64,000 nt of DNA from Aristolochia californica (Eukaryota; Streptophyta; Magnoliopsida; Piperales; Aristolochiaceae), in contig JARWKL010000002.1 in the NCBI GenBank assembly GCA_029961685.1, positions 28,550,908 to 28,614,907 on the forward strand, written 5' to 3'. Shown here one piece after another: positions 12,703 to 27,216 of this stretch (positions within the stretch are counted from its first letter, which is position 1; each line of letters starts with the position of its first letter). The translations under genes and the position numbers were made by a program. The notes under the pieces were generated by a model. That model was not told the origin of the DNA. It saw nothing but the letters and a program-made list of their open reading frames with translations, and ran no database searches.

Positions 12703-15451
12703 GTAAGTGAAGAAAATTATTTCACTCGCTAAAATCTAACCCCAAATTTTGTTATCCATGTTTGGGAAATTCCACTAGTACAACCCCTAATAGCTTGGTG
12801 GAATTTTATAAGAAAGAGATTTCTAATTGATCCTAACATGTTTTAAATATGGATATGTATGTCTGAAACACATTGAAGATGCAAATGACCTAATGATAAA
12901 AAATTTCGGAGTAGAAAAAATAAAATTCTCCAGTTAACGTGCCGTGGGATATTTATCAGAGCAAAAGAACCCAATTTTTGCCTATTAACAAAAAGCGGAG
13001 CTAACAATCATAGATCATCGTTAATGTTTTGGTTGAATAATGATGTGTAATGGCCATAATTTTTGTAAGCAATGATTTATGGTTTTGGAGTAAACACTCA
13101 GTTCATAATGCCTTGCCCACCGTTTTATGATAATTGCAAAACCTAATATATAAAAAACTAAAAGAGTATACAATCCTTAAAAATCACAGATACTTTTTGG
13201 AATTATCGCTCTCAACATTTTTGCATTTCCATTATGGATGTTCAATTTTTTTTCAAATCCAAACTTTTGTTTTCACTCTCCCATTTTTCAAACAAAAAGA
13301 TAAGGCAAATATATTACAAAAAAATGAAAATTTTAGAGTTTATGTATGCAAAAAATTGAAAACTATAATAAATGTAAGTGAAGAAAATTATTTCACGCAC
13401 TAAAAATGAACACCAAAGTTTTTTATCCATGTTCGGAAAATTCCAATAGTACAACCCCTCTTAGCTTGTGGAATTTTATGTGAAAGTGATTTTTAATTGA
13501 TCCTAACATGTTTTAAATATTGATATGCGTACTTCAAACATGTTGAAGATGTAAATGACCTAATGATCAAAAAATTTCACGGAGTAGAAAAAATTAAATT
13601 CTCAATTAACTTGTGGTGGATTATTTACCAGAGCCAAACAACCCACTTTTTGCCTATTAACAAAAAACGGACCTAACAATCATAGATCATCGTAAATGTC
13701 TTGATCGATTAATGTTGTATAACGGTTATAATATTTATTAGAAATGAATTATGGTTTGGGAGTCTATACTCAGTTAAAAATTCCTTGCCCCTCCTTTTTT
13801 GATGATTGCAAAACCTAATATAAAAAAAACTAGAAGAGCTTCCAATCCTTAAAAATCACAGATACTTTTTGGAATTATCTCTCTCAGCATTTGTGCATTT
13901 CCATTTTGGATGTTCTATTTTTTTTTCTAATCCAAAATTGAGTTTTCACACTCTCATTTTTCTCGTAAAAAAAAAAAAGATAAGCCAAATAGATGACAAC
14001 AAAATGAAAATTTTAGAGTTTATGTATGCAAAAAATTGAAAACTATAATAATTGTAGGTGAAGTAAATTATTTCACGCACTGAAAATGAACACCAAAGTT
14101 TTTTATCCATGTTTGGGAAATTCCAATTGTACAACCCCTAATTGCTTGGTGGAATTTTATATGAAAGTGATTTTTAATTGATGCTAACATGTTTTAAATA
14201 TGGATATGTATGTCTGAAATATGTTGAAGATGCAAATGACCTAATGATCAAAAAATTTCAAGGAGTAGAAAAAATTAAATTCTCAATTGAACGTGTAGTG
14301 GATTATTTACTAGAGCCAAACAACCCACTTTTTGCCTATTTACATAAAGCGGATCTAACAATCATAGATCATCGTAAATGTCTTGATCGATTAATGTTGT
14401 ATAACGGTTATAATTTTTATTACAAAAGACTTATGCTTTGGGAGTCTATACTCAGTTAAAAATTCCTTGCCCCTCCTTTTTCGATGATTGCAAAACCTAA
14501 TATATAAAAAACCAGAAGAGTTTCCAATCCTTATAAATCACAGATAATTTTAAGAATTATCTCTTTCAGCATTTGTGCATTTCCATTTTGGATGTTCTAT
14601 TTTTTTTCTAATCCAAACTTGAGTTTTCACACTCGCATTTTTCTCGTAAACAAAAAGATAAGGCAAAAATATCAAAACAAAATGAAAATTTTAGAGTTTA
14701 TGTATGCAAAAAATTGAAAACTATAATAAATGTAAGTGAAGCAAATTATTTCATGCACTAAAAATGAACAGAAAAGTTTTGTTATCCATTGTTGGGAAAT
14801 TCCACCGGTACAACCCCTAATAGTTTGGAGGAATTTTATAAGAAAGATATTTCTAGTGGATCCTAATATGTTTTAAATATAGATATGCATGCCGAAAACT
14901 TTATGAAGATCCAAATGACATAATGATCGAAAAATTTCAAGGTGTAGGAAAAATTAAGTTCTCAAGTTAACACGCGGTGGGATATTTACCTGTACGAAAC
15001 AACCCACTTTTTGCCTATTCACAAAAAGCAGACCAAACGATCATAGATCACTGAAAATGTTTTCATCGATTAATAATGTGTAACGGCTATTATTTTTGTT
15101 ATAAATGACTTATGGTTTGGGAGTCAACACTCAGTTCAAAAAGCCACCCCCCCTCCCCTTTTTGATGATTGCAAAACCTAATATATAAAAAACTAAAAGA
15201 GTTTACAGTCCTTAAATCACAGATACTTCTTTTTATAATTATCTCTCACAGCATTTGTGTATTTCCTTTTTGGATTTTCAATTTTTTTCAAATCCCAAGT
15301 TGAGTTTTCACTCTTCCATTTTTCTCGTAAAAAAATAGATAAGGCAAATAGATCACAACAAAATGAAAATTTTAGAGTTTAAGTATGCAAAAAATTGAAA
15401 ATTATAATAAATTTAAGTGAAGAAAATTATTTCACGAACAAAAAATGAACA

Positions 15452-15519
15452 CAAAAGTTATGTTATCCAAGTTTGGGAAATTCCTCAAAAGTTATATTAT
15501 CCATGTTTAGGAAATTCCA
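15452..15519 (+). repeat. 34-bp tandem duplication inside a monomer
   Basis: A 34-bp segment beginning caaaagttatgttatcca at 15,452 is repeated with three substitutions from 15,486. No other monomer that I compared has it, so this is a private, probably recent, slippage-type duplication. Confidence 0.88.
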
Positions 15520-17885
15520 CAAGTACAACCGCTAATAGATTGGTGGAATTTTATAAGAAAGACATTTCTTATTGATCCTAACATGTTTTAAATATGGATA
15601 AACATCCCTGAAACATGTTGAAGATGCCAATGACCTAATGATCCAAAAATTTCAAGGAGTAGAAAAAATTAAATTCTCAAGTTAGCGTGCGGTGGGAAAT
15701 TTACCAGCGCCAAACAACCCACTTTTTGCCTATGTACAAAAAGTGAACCTAACAATCATAGATCATCATAAATGTTTGGATCGATTAATGATGTGTAACG
15801 GCTATAATTTTTGTTAGATATGACTTATGGTTTGGTAGTCAACACTCAATTGAAAATGACTTGCTCCGCCTTTTTTGATGATTGTAATACCTAATATATG
15901 AAAAATTAAAAGAGTATAGGATCCTTAAAAATAAAAGATACTTTTTAGAATTATTTGTCTCAGCATTTGTGCATTTCCAGTTTGGATGTTCAATTTTGTT
16001 TCAAATCCAAACTTGAGTTTTTACTCTCCCTTTTTCTCGTAAACAAAAACAAAAGGCAAATAAATCACAAAAAATTGAAAATTTTAGAGTTTGTGTATGC
16101 ATAAAATTGAAAGTTCTAATAAATTTAAGTGAAGTAAATTATTTCACGCACTAAAAATAAACACAAAAGTTTTGTTATGCATTGTTGGGAAATTCCACCA
16201 GTACAACCCCTAATAGCTTGGTGCAATTTTATAAGAAAGACATTTATAATCGATCCTAACATGTTTTAAATATAGATATGCATGTCTCAAACCTGTTGAA
16301 GATGCAAATGACCTATTGATCCAAAAATTTCAAGGAATAGGAAAAATTAAATTCTCAAGTTAACATGCGGTGGGATATTTACAAGAGCCAGAAAACCCAC
16401 AAAAAGTGGACCTAAAAATCATACATTATCATAAATGTTTTGATTGATTAATGATGTGTAACGGCTTTAATTTTTGTTAGAAATGACTTATGGTTAGGGA
16501 TTCAACACTCAATTAAAAATTCCTTGCCCCCCTTTTCCGATGATTGCAAAACCTAATATATACAAAACCAAAAGAGTTTACAGTCTGTAAAAATTACAGA
16601 TACCAATTTGGAATTATCTCTCTCAGCATTTGTGAATTTCCATTTTGGATGTTCAATTTTTTTTCAAATCCAAACGTTTGTTTTCACTCTCCCATTTTTT
16701 CTCGTAAACAAAAAGATAAGGCAAATATATCACAACAAAATAAAAATTTTAGAGTTTATGTATGCATTAAATTGAAAACTATAATAAATTTAAGTGAATA
16801 AAATTATTTCACGCACTAAAAATGAACACCAAAGTTTTTTATCAGTGTTTGGGAAATTCCATTAGTACAACCCCTAATAGCTTGGAGGAATTTTATATGA
16901 AAGTTATTTTTAAGTGATCCTAACATGTTTTAAATATGGATATGCATGCCAGAAACATGATGAAGATGCAAATGACCTAATGATAAAAAAAAAAAATTCA
17001 AGGAATAGAAAAATTAAATTCTCAAGTTAATGTGTGCTGGATTATTTATCAGAGCCAAACAACTCACTTTTTGCGTATTTACAAAAAGCGGACCTAACAA
17101 TCATAGATCATCGTTAATGTTTTGGTCGATTAAGGATGTGTAACGGCCTTAATTTTTGTTAGAAATGACTTATGGTTTGGGAGTAAACACTCAGTTCAAA
17201 ATGCCTTACCCACCGTTTTTCGATAATTGCAAAACCTAATATATAAAAAACTAAAAGAGTTTACAATTCTTAAAAATCACTTATACTTTTTGGAATTATC
17301 TCTCTTAGCATTTGTGCATTTCCATTTTGGATGTTCAATTTTTTTTCAAATTCAAACTTTTGTTTTCACTCTCCCATTTTTCTCGTAAAAAAAAAAGATA
17401 AGGCAAATATATCACAAGAAATGAAAATTTTAGAGTTTATGTATGCAAAAAATTGAAAACTATAATAAATGTAAGTGAAGAAAATTATTTCACACACTAA
17501 AAATGAACCCCAAAGTTTTTTATCCATGTTTGGGAAATTCCAATTGTACAACCCCTAATAGCATGGTGGAATTTTATATGAAAGTGGTTTTTAATTGATC
17601 CTATCATGTTTTAAATATGGATTTGAATGCTTGAAACATGTTGAAGATGAAAATGACATAATGATCAAAATATTTCAAGGTGTAGGAAAAATTAAATTCT
17701 CAAGTTAACGTGCAGTGGGATATTTACCTAAGAGAAACAACCCACTTTTTGACTATTTAGAAAAAGAGGACAAAACTATCATAGATCATTGAACATGTTT
17801 TGATCGATTAATGATGTGTAAGGGCTATTATTTTTGTTAGAAATGACTTATGGTTTAGGAGTCAACACTCATTTCAAAAAGCCAA

Positions 17886-17911
17886 CCCCCCCCCCCCCCC
17901 CCCCCCCCCCC
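17886..17911 (+). repeat. Poly-C tract (26 C)
   Basis: This is a pure run of 26 C after aagccaa, followed by tcccttttt and the anchor at 17,928. The monomer belongs to the subfamily with aatagattgg and ttcttattg. Confidence 0.95.
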
Positions 17912-20613
17912 TCCCTTTTTGATGATTGCAAAACCTAATATATAATAAACTAAAAGAGTTTAAAGTTCTTAAATCACAAATACTTTTTGTAATTATCTCT
18001 CACAGCATTTGTGTATTTCCATTTTGGATTTTCAATTTTTTCAAAAAAGTTGAGTTTTCACTCTTCCATTGTTTTCGTAAACAAAAAGATAAGGCAAATA
18101 GATCACACCAAAATGAAAATTTTAGTGTTTAAGTATGCAAAAAATTGAAAACTATAATAAATTTAAGTGAATAAAATTATTTCACAAACAAAAAATGAAC
18201 ACAAAAAGTTATGTTATCCATCTTTGGGAAATTCCACAAGTACAACCGCTAATAGATTGGTGTAATTTTATAAGAAAGACATTTCTTATTGATCCTAACA
18301 TGTTTTAAATATGGATAGACATGCTTGAAACATGTTGAAGATGCAAATGACCTAATGATCCAAACATTTCAAAGAGTAGAAAAAATTAAATTCTCAAGTT
18401 ACATGTGGTGGGATAGTTACTAGATCCAAACAACCCACTTTTTGCATTTTTTAAAAAAGTGGACCTAACAATCATATATCTTCGTAAATGTTTATATGAA
18501 TTTATGATGTGTAATAGCTATAATTTTTGTTAGAAATGACTCATGGTTTGGGAGTCAACACTCACTTAAAAATGCCTCACCCCCCTTTTTCCGATGATTG
18601 CAAAACCTAATTTATAAAAAAAACTAAAAGAGTTTACAATCCATAAAAATCACAGATACTTGTTGGAATTAGCACTCTCAGCATTTGTGCATTTCCATTT
18701 TGGATGTTCAGTTTTTTTTCAAATCCAAACTTGAGTTTCACTTTCCCATTTTTCTCAAAAAAAAAAAAAAGATAAGGCAAATAGATCACAACAAAAAGAA
18801 AATTTTAGAGTTTATGTATGCAAAAAATTGAAAACTTTAATAAATTTAAGTGAATAAATTTATTTCACACACTAAATATGAACACCAAAGTTTTGTTGTC
18901 TTTGGGAAATTCCACTAGTACAACCCCTAAAAGCTTGGTGGAATTTTATAAGAAATATATTTCTAATTGATCCTAACTTGTTTTAAATATGGATATCCAT
19001 GCTTGAAACATGTTTAAGATGCAAATGACCTAATGATCCATAAATTTCAAGGAGTAGAAAAAATTAAATTCTCAAGTTAACATGCGGTGGGATATTTACC
19101 AGAGCCAAACATCCACTTTTTGCCTATTTAGAAAAAGTCGACCTAACAATCATAGATCATCATAAATGTTTTGATCGGTTAATGATGTGTAATGGCTATA
19201 ATTTTTGTTAGAAATGACTTATGGTTAGGGAGTCAACACTCAGTTAAAAATGTCTTGCCCCCCCTTTTCCGATGATTACAAAACCTAATATATATAAAAT
19301 TAAAAGAGTTTACATTCTCTAAAAATCACAGATACTTTTTAGAATTATCTCTTTCAACATTTGAGCATTTCCATTTTGGACGTTCAAATTTTTTTCAAAT
19401 CCAAACTTGAGTTTTCTCTGTCCCATTTTACTTGTAAACAAAAAGATAAGGCAAATAGATCACAACAAAATGAAAATTTTAGAGTTCATGTATGCAAACA
19501 AATTGGAAACTATAATAAATGTAAGTGAAGAAAATAATTTCACGCACTAAAAATGAACAAAACAAATTTATTTATCCATTTTTTGAAAATTCCACTAGTA
19601 CAACCCCTAATAGCTAGGTGAAATTTTATAAGAAAGAGATTTCTAATTTATCCTAATATGTATTAAATATGGATATGCATGCCTGAAACATGTAGAAGAT
19701 GCAAATGATCTAATGATCCAAAAATTTGGAGTAGAAAGAAATAAATTCACAAGTTAACGTGCGGTGGGAGATTTACCAAAGCCAAACAACCCAGTTTTTC
19801 CAATTTTCAAAAAGTTGACTTAACAATCATAGATCGTCGTAAATATTTTGATCGATTAATGATGTGTAACGGCTTTAATTTTTGTTAGAAATGACTAATG
19901 GTTTGGGAGTTAACACTCAAGTAAAAATGCCCCCCTCCCCCTTTTCCTATGTTTACAAAACCTAATATATAAAAAACTAAAAGAGTTTACAATCCTTAAA
20001 ATCACATATACTTTGTGGAATTATCTCTCTCAGCATTTTTGCATTTCCATTTTGGATGTTTAATTTTTTTTCAAATCCAAACTTGAGTTTTCATTCTCCT
20101 TTTTTCTCGTAAAACAAAAAGATAAGGCAAATAGATAACAAAAAAATGAAAATTTTAGAGTTTATTTAATCAAAAAAATTTAAAAGAATAATAAATGTAA
20201 GTGAAGAAAATTATTTCACGCACAAAAAAGAACACCAATGTTTTGTTATCCATGTTTGGGAAATTCAACTAGTACAACCCCTAATAGCTTGGTGGAATTG
20301 TATAAGAAAGAGAATTCCAATTGATACTAACATGTTTTAAATATGGAAATGCATACCTGAAACATGTTGAAGATGCAAATGACCTAATGATCCAAAAATT
20401 TCAAGGAGTAGAAAAAATTAAATTCTCAAGTTAACGTGCGGTGGGATATTTACCAAAGCCAAACAACCCACTTTTTGCCGTTATACAAAAAGCGGACTTA
20501 AAAATCATAGATCATCGAAAATGTTTTGATCAATTAATGATGTGTAACGGCTATATTTTTTTTTAGAAATTACTTAAGGTTTGAAAGTCAACACTCAGTT
20601 AAAAATGCATCGT

Positions 20614-20640
20614 CCCCCCCCCCCACCCCTTCCCCCCCTC
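20614..20640 (+). repeat. Interrupted C-rich tract
   Basis: Eleven C are followed by A, four C, TT and seven C, before tctcccttt. This is an interrupted version of the hypervariable tract ahead of the anchor at 20,657. Confidence 0.85.
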
Positions 20641-21994
20641 TCCCTTTCCGATGATTGCAAAACCTTATTTATAAAAAACTGAAAGAGTTTACAATCCATA
20701 AAAATCACAGATACTTTTTTGGAATTATATCTCTCAGCATTTTTTCATTTCCATTTATGATGTTCAATTTTTTTTCAAATCCAAACTTTAGTTTTCACTC
20801 TCCCATTTTTCTCGTAAACAAAAAGATAAGGCAAATAGATCACAACAAAATGAAAATTTCAGAGTTTATGTATGCAAAAAAATTGAAAACTATAATAAAT
20901 ATAAGTGAAGAAAATTATTTCACTCACTAAAAATGATCACCAAAGTTTTGTTATCCATGTTTGGGAAATTCCACTAGTACAACCCCTAATAGCTTGGTGG
21001 AATTTTATAAAAAAGAAATTTCTAATTGATCCTAACATGTTTTAAATATTGATATGCAGTCATGAAACATGTTGAAAATGCAAATGATGTAAGGATCTAA
21101 AAATTTCAGGAGTAGAAAAAATTAAATTCTCAAGTTAACTTGTGGTGGAATATTTTCCAAAGCCAAACAACCCAGTTTTTGGCTATTAAAAAAAAAGCGG
21201 ATCTTACAATCATTGATCATCATATATGTTTTGTTTTATTAATGATGTGTAACGGCTATAATTTTTTATAGAAAAGACTTATGGTTTGGGAGTCACCACT
21301 CAGTTAAAAATGCCTTGCCCCCCCTTTTCCGATGATTGCAAAACCTAATATATAAAAAATTGAAAGAGCTGATAGTCCTTAAAAATCATAGATACTTTTT
21401 ACAATTATCACTTTCTGCATTTGTGCATATCCATTTTGGATGTTCAATTTTTTTTCAAATCCAAACTTGAGTTTTCACTCTCGCATTTAACTCATAAACA
21501 AAAAGATAAGGCAAATCGATCACAACAAAATGAAAATTTTAGAGTCCATGTATGCAAAATATTGAAAACTACAATAAATGAATGAAAAGAAAATTATTTC
21601 ACGCACTAAAAATGAAGACAAAAGTTTTGTTTTCAATGTTTAGGAAATTCCACAAGTACAACCCCTAATAGTTTGGTGGAATTTTATAAGAAAGCGATTT
21701 CTAATTGATCCTACCTTGTTTTAAATATGGATATGCATGCCTAAAATATGTTGAAGATGCAAATGACCTAATGATCCAAACATTTCAAGGAGTAGGACAA
21801 ATTAAATTCTCAAGTTAACGAGTGGTGGGATATTTACCAGAGCCAAACAACCATCTTTTTGCCTATTTAAAAAAAATGGACCAAACAATCACATATCATC
21901 ATAAATGTTTTGATCGATTAATGATGTGTAACAGCCATAATTTTTGTTAGAAATGACTTATGGTTTGGGTTTCAACACTCAGTTAAAAATGCCT

Positions 21995-22013
21995 CCCCCC
22001 CCCCCCCCCCCCC
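21995..22013 (+). repeat. Poly-C tract (19 C)
   Basis: This is a pure run of 19 C ahead of the gatatc-type anchor at 22,027. Its relatives at about 33,650 and 52,800 have only short C stretches, while the one at 48,729 has 23. Confidence 0.95.
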
Positions 22014-25000
22014 TTTTCCTATGATATCAAAACCTAATATATAAAAAACTAAAAGAGTTTACGATCCTTAAAAATGACAGATACTCTTTGGACTTATCTC
22101 TCTCAGCATTTGTGAATTTCTATTTTGGATGTTCAATTTTTTTTCAAATCCAAACTTGAGTATTCACTCTCCCATTTTACTTGTAATCCAAAAAATAAGG
22201 TAAATAGATCACAATAAAATGAAAATTTTAGAGTTTATGGATGTGAAAAAATTGAAAACTATAATAAATGTTAGTGAAAAAAATAAGTTCACGCACTAAA
22301 AATGAACACCGAAATTTTGTTATCCATGTTTGGGAAATTCCACTAGTACAACCACTAATAGTTTGGTGGATTTTTTACAAGAAAGAGATTTCTTATTGAT
22401 CCTAACATGTTTTAACTATGGATACGCATGCCTGAAACATGTTGAAGATGCAAAGGATCTAATGATCCAAAAATTTCAAGGAGTCGAAAAAATTAAATTC
22501 TCAAGTTAACGTGCGGTGGGATATTTACCAGAACAACCGACTTTTCGCCTATTTACAAAAAGAGGACCAAACAAGCATAGATAATCGTAAATATTTTGAT
22601 TGATTAATGATGTGTAACGGATATAATTTTTGTTAGAAATGACTTATGGTTTAGGAGTCTACACTCAGTTAAAAATTTCGTGCCCCTCCTTTTCCGATGA
22701 TTGCAAAACCTAATATATAAAAAACTAAAAGAGTTTAAAATCCTTAAAAATCACATATACCTTTTGGAATTATGTCTCTCAGCATTTCTACATTTCCATT
22801 TTGGATGTTCAATTTTTTTTCAAATCCAAAGTTGAGTTTTCACTCTCCCATTTTTCTCGTAAACAAAAAGATAAGGCAAAAAGATCACAACAAAATGAAA
22901 ATTTTAGAGATTATGTAAGCAAAAAATTGAAACTATAATAAATGTAAGTGAAAAAAATTATTTCACGAACTAAAAATGAACACCAAAGTTTTGTTATCCA
23001 TGTTTGGGAAATTCCACCAGTACAACCCGTAATAGATTGGTGGAATTTTATTAGAAAGAGATTTCTTATTGTGGATAACATGTTTTAAATATGGATAAGC
23101 ATGTCTGGAACATGTTAGAGATTCAAAGGACCTAATGATCCAAAAATTTCATGGAGTAGAAAAAATTGAATTCTCAAGTTAACGTGTGGTAGGATATTTA
23201 CCACATCCAAACAACCCACTTTTTGCCTATTTACAAAAAGTGGACCTAACAATCATAGATCATCGTAAATGTTTTGATCGATTAATAATGTGTAGCGGCT
23301 ATACTTTTTTTATAAATGATTGATAGTTTGGGAGTCAATACTCAGTTAAAAATTCCTCACCCCCTCTTTTCCGATGATTGCGAAACCTAATACATAAAAA
23401 ACTAAAACAGTTTACAATCCTTTAAAATCACATAAACTTTTTGGAATTATCTCTCTCTACATTTTTGCATTTCCATTGTGGATATTCAGTTTGTTTTCAA
23501 ATCCAAACTTGAGTTTTCTCTCTACCATTTTCTCGTAAACAAAAAGATAAGGAAAATAGATCACTAGAAAATGAAAAATTTAAAGTTTATTTATCCAAAA
23601 AAATTGAAAACTATAATAAATGTAAGTGAAGAAAATTATTTAACGCACTAAAAATGTACACCAAAGTTTTTATATCCATGTTTGGAAAATTCCACCAGTA
23701 CACCCCTAATAGATTTGTGGAATATTATAAGAAAGAGATTTCCAATTGATCCTAACATGTTTTAAATATGGATATACATGCCTAAAACACGTTGAAGATG
23801 CAAATGACCTAATGATCCAAACATTTCAAGGAGTAGAAGAAATTAAATTCTCAAGTTAACGTGCTATGGGATATTTACCAAAGGCAAACAAGCCAGCGTT
23901 TGCGTATTTAAAAAAACCATACCAAACAGTCATAGATCATCGTAAATGTTTTGATGGATTAATGATGTGTAACGGCTATAATTATTGTTAGAAATGACTT
24001 GTGGTTTGGGAGCCAACACTCAGTTGAATATGCCTTGCACCGCCCCGCCAAACCCCCCCTCTCCCCTTTTCCTATGATTGGACAACCTAATATATAAAAA
24101 ACTAAAAGATTATAAAAATCCTTAAAAATCACAGATAATTTTTAGAATTATCTCTCTCAGAATTTGTGCATTTACATTTTAGATATTCAATATTTTTTCA
24201 AATCCAAAATTGAGTTTTCACTCACCCATTTTTCTCATAAACAAAAAGATAAGGCAAATAGATCACAACATAATGATAATTTTAGAGTTTATGTTTGCAA
24301 AAAATTGAAAACTATAATGAATTTCAGTAAAGAAAATTATTTCACTCACTAAAATTGAACACCAAAGTTTTATTATCCATGTTTGGGAAATTCCACTATT
24401 ACAACCCCTAATAGCTATGTGGAATTTTATAAGAAAGAAATTTCTAATTGATCCTAACATGTTTTAAATATAGATATGCATGCCTGAAACATGTAGAAGA
24501 TGCAAGATAACCTAATGATCCAAAAATTGAGAAGAGTAGAAAAAATTAAATTCTCAAGTTAATGTGCGGTGGGATATTTATCTGAGCCAAAGAACCCACT
24601 TTTTGCCTATTTACAAAATGCGGACCTAACAATCATAGATCATCATAAATGTCTTGATCAATTAATGATGTTTAACTGCTATAATTTTTATTAGAAATGA
24701 TTTATTGTTTGGGAGTCAAGACCCAGTTAAAAATGCCTCATGCCCCCTTTTCTGATTATTGCAAAACCTAATATATAAAAAACTAAATGAGTTTCACAAT
24801 CCTTAAAAATCACAGATACGTGTTGGAATTGTCTCTCTCAGCATTTTTACATTTCCATTTTGTATGTTCTATTTTTTTTTTTTTTACTTCCAAAGTTGAG
24901 TTTTCACTCTCCCTTTTTTTTCTCAAACAAACAGATAAGGCAAAAAGATCATAAAAAAAATTAAATTTTAGAGTTTATGTATGAAAAAATTGAAAACTAT

Positions 25001-27197
25001 AATAAATGTAAGTGAGGAAAATTATTTCACGCACTAAAAAAAAAGCCAAAGTTTTGTTATCCATGTTCTGGAAATTCCACTAGTACAACCCCTAATAGCT
25101 TGGTGGAATTTTATAAGATAGAGATTTCTAATTGATCCTAACATTTTTTAAATATGGATATGCATGGCTGAAACATGTTGAAGATGCAAATGACCTAATG
25201 ATGCAAATATTTCAAATAGTAGAAAAAAATAAATTCTCATGTTAACGTGTGGTGGGATATTTACGAGAGCCAAACCACCCACTTTTTGACTATTTACAAA
25301 ATATGGACCTAACAATCATTGATCATTGTAAATGTCTTGATCGATTAATGGTATGTACCGGCTATAATTTTTGTTAGAAATGACTTATTGTTTGGGAGTC
25401 TACACTCAGTTAAAAATGCCTCGCCCCCCCTTTTCCGATGATTAAAAATCCTAATATATAAAAAAATAAAAGAGATTACAATCCTTAACAATCACATATA
25501 GGTTTTGCAAATATCTCTCTCAGAATTTGTACTTTTCCATTTTGGATGTTCAATTTTTTTTCCAATCCAAAGTAGAGTTTTCACTCTCCCATTTTTCTCA
25601 TAAACAAAAAGATAAGCCAAATAGATAACAACAAAATGGAAATTTTAGAGTTTATGTATGCAAAAAATTGAAAACTCTAATAAATGTAAGTGAATAAAAT
25701 TACTTCAAGCACAAAAAATGAACACCAAAGTTTTGTTAACCATGTTTGGGAAATTCCACTAGTACAACCTAATAGCTTGGTGGAATTTTATAAGAAAGAG
25801 ATTTCTAATTGATCCTAACATGTTTTAAATATAGATATGCAAGCCTGAAACATGTTGAAGATGCAAATGATCCAAAAATTTAGAGGAGTAGAAAAAATTA
25901 AATTCTCAAGTTAAACAGCGGTGGGATATTTATCAGAGCCAAACAACCCACTTTTTGCCTATTTATAAATAGCGGACCTAACAATCATAACTCATCATAA
26001 ATGTTTGGTTAGATTAATTATGTCCGACGGGGATACTTTTTGTTAGAAATGACTTATGGTTTGGGAGTCAATACTCAGTTTAAAATGTCTCACCCACCCT
26101 TTTCTGATCTTTGCAAAACCTAATATATATAAAAAAAAGAGTTTACAATCCTTAAAAATGACAGATACTTTTTTTAAATTATCTCACTTAGCATTTGTGC
26201 ATTTTCATTGGATGTTCAATTTTTTTCAAAACCCAAACTTGAGTTTTCACTCTCCCATTTTTCTCCTAAACAAAAAGATAAGGTAAATAGATAAAAAAAT
26301 GAAAATTTTAAAGTTCATGTATGCATAAAATTAAAAACTATAATAAATATAAGTGAAGAAAATTATTTCACGCACTAAAAATGAACACCAAAGTTTTGCT
26401 CTCCATGTTTTGGAAATTCCACAAGTACAACCCCAAATATCTTGATGGAATTTTATAAGAAAGATATTTCTAATTGATCCTAACATGTTTTATATAAGGA
26501 TCTGCATGCCTGAAATATGTTGAAGATACAAATGACCTAATGATCCAAAGGTGTAGAAAATTTGAATTCTGAAGTTAACGTGTGGTGGGATATTTATAGG
26601 AGCCAAAGAACCCACCTTTTGCCTATTTACAAAAAGCGGACCTAACAATCATAGATCATCATAAATATTTTGATCGATTAATGATCTGTAACGGCTATAC
26701 TTTTGGTTAGAAATGACATATGGCTTGGCAGCAACACACAGTTAAAAATGCCTCGCCCCCCTTACTCTCATGATTGCAAAACCTAATATATATATAAAAA
26801 AAAGTATACAATCCTTAAAAATAACAAATAACTTTTGGAATTATCTTCCTCAGCATTTGAGCATTTCCATTTTGGATGTTCTTTTTTTTTTTTTTTCAAA
26901 TCCAAACATGAGTTTTCACTCTCTCATTTTTCTCGAAAACAAACAGATAAGGCAAATAGATCACAAAAAAAATGAAAATTTTATGTATGCAAAATATTGA
27001 AATCTATAATAAATGTAAGTGAAGAAAATTATTTCACGCACTAAAAATGAACACCAAAGTTTTGTTATCCATGTTTGGGAAATTCCACTAGTACAACCCC
27101 TAATAGCTCGGTGGAATTTTATAAGAAAGAGATTTCTAATGTTTTAAATATGGACATGCATGCTTGAAACATGTTGAAGATGCAAATGACCTAATGA

Positions 27198-27216
27198 TCT
27201 AAAAAATTTACCAAAG
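27198..27216 (+). other. Shared deletion in a monomer, copy A
   Basis: The sequence gacctaatgatctaaaaaa passes straight to tttaccaaagcc. It skips about 60 bp that normally hold the caaggagtagaaaaaatt and aagttaacgtgcgg landmarks. The same join is found at about 41,397-41,412. Confidence 0.85.

Larger units (their letters stand above)
8718..22791 (+). repeat. Forward array block 2: about 20 monomers with a 4.4-kb internal duplication
   Basis: Anchors fall at about 8718, 9396, 10,073, 10,771, 11,447, 12,125, 13,136, 13,808, 14,490, 15,171, 15,884, 16,546, 17,229, 17,928, 18,600, 19,278, 19,955, 20,657, 21,348, 22,027 and 22,703. Spacings are almost all 662-702 bp; the exception is 12,125 to 13,136, explained by the fusion at 12,691. 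Monomers 9396-11,446 are related to 13,136-15,883 by shared rare variants, for example agaagag-ttccaatcc after the anchor and aaactttatgaagat in the tail. Nothing other than satellite is visible, and no gene is seen. Confidence 0.87.

Noticed and set aside
14178..14459. Plus-strand frame of 93 codons resembling other copies (37,974-38,219, 43,967-44,152 and 59,323-59,613), with a DLMIQKFQGVEKIKF-like stretch
   Set aside because: It is open only in a few copies where an in-frame stop happens to be lost; the usual monomer sequence has stops at several places. I recognise no protein family. A decayed coding origin of the monomer cannot be excluded but has no positive support.
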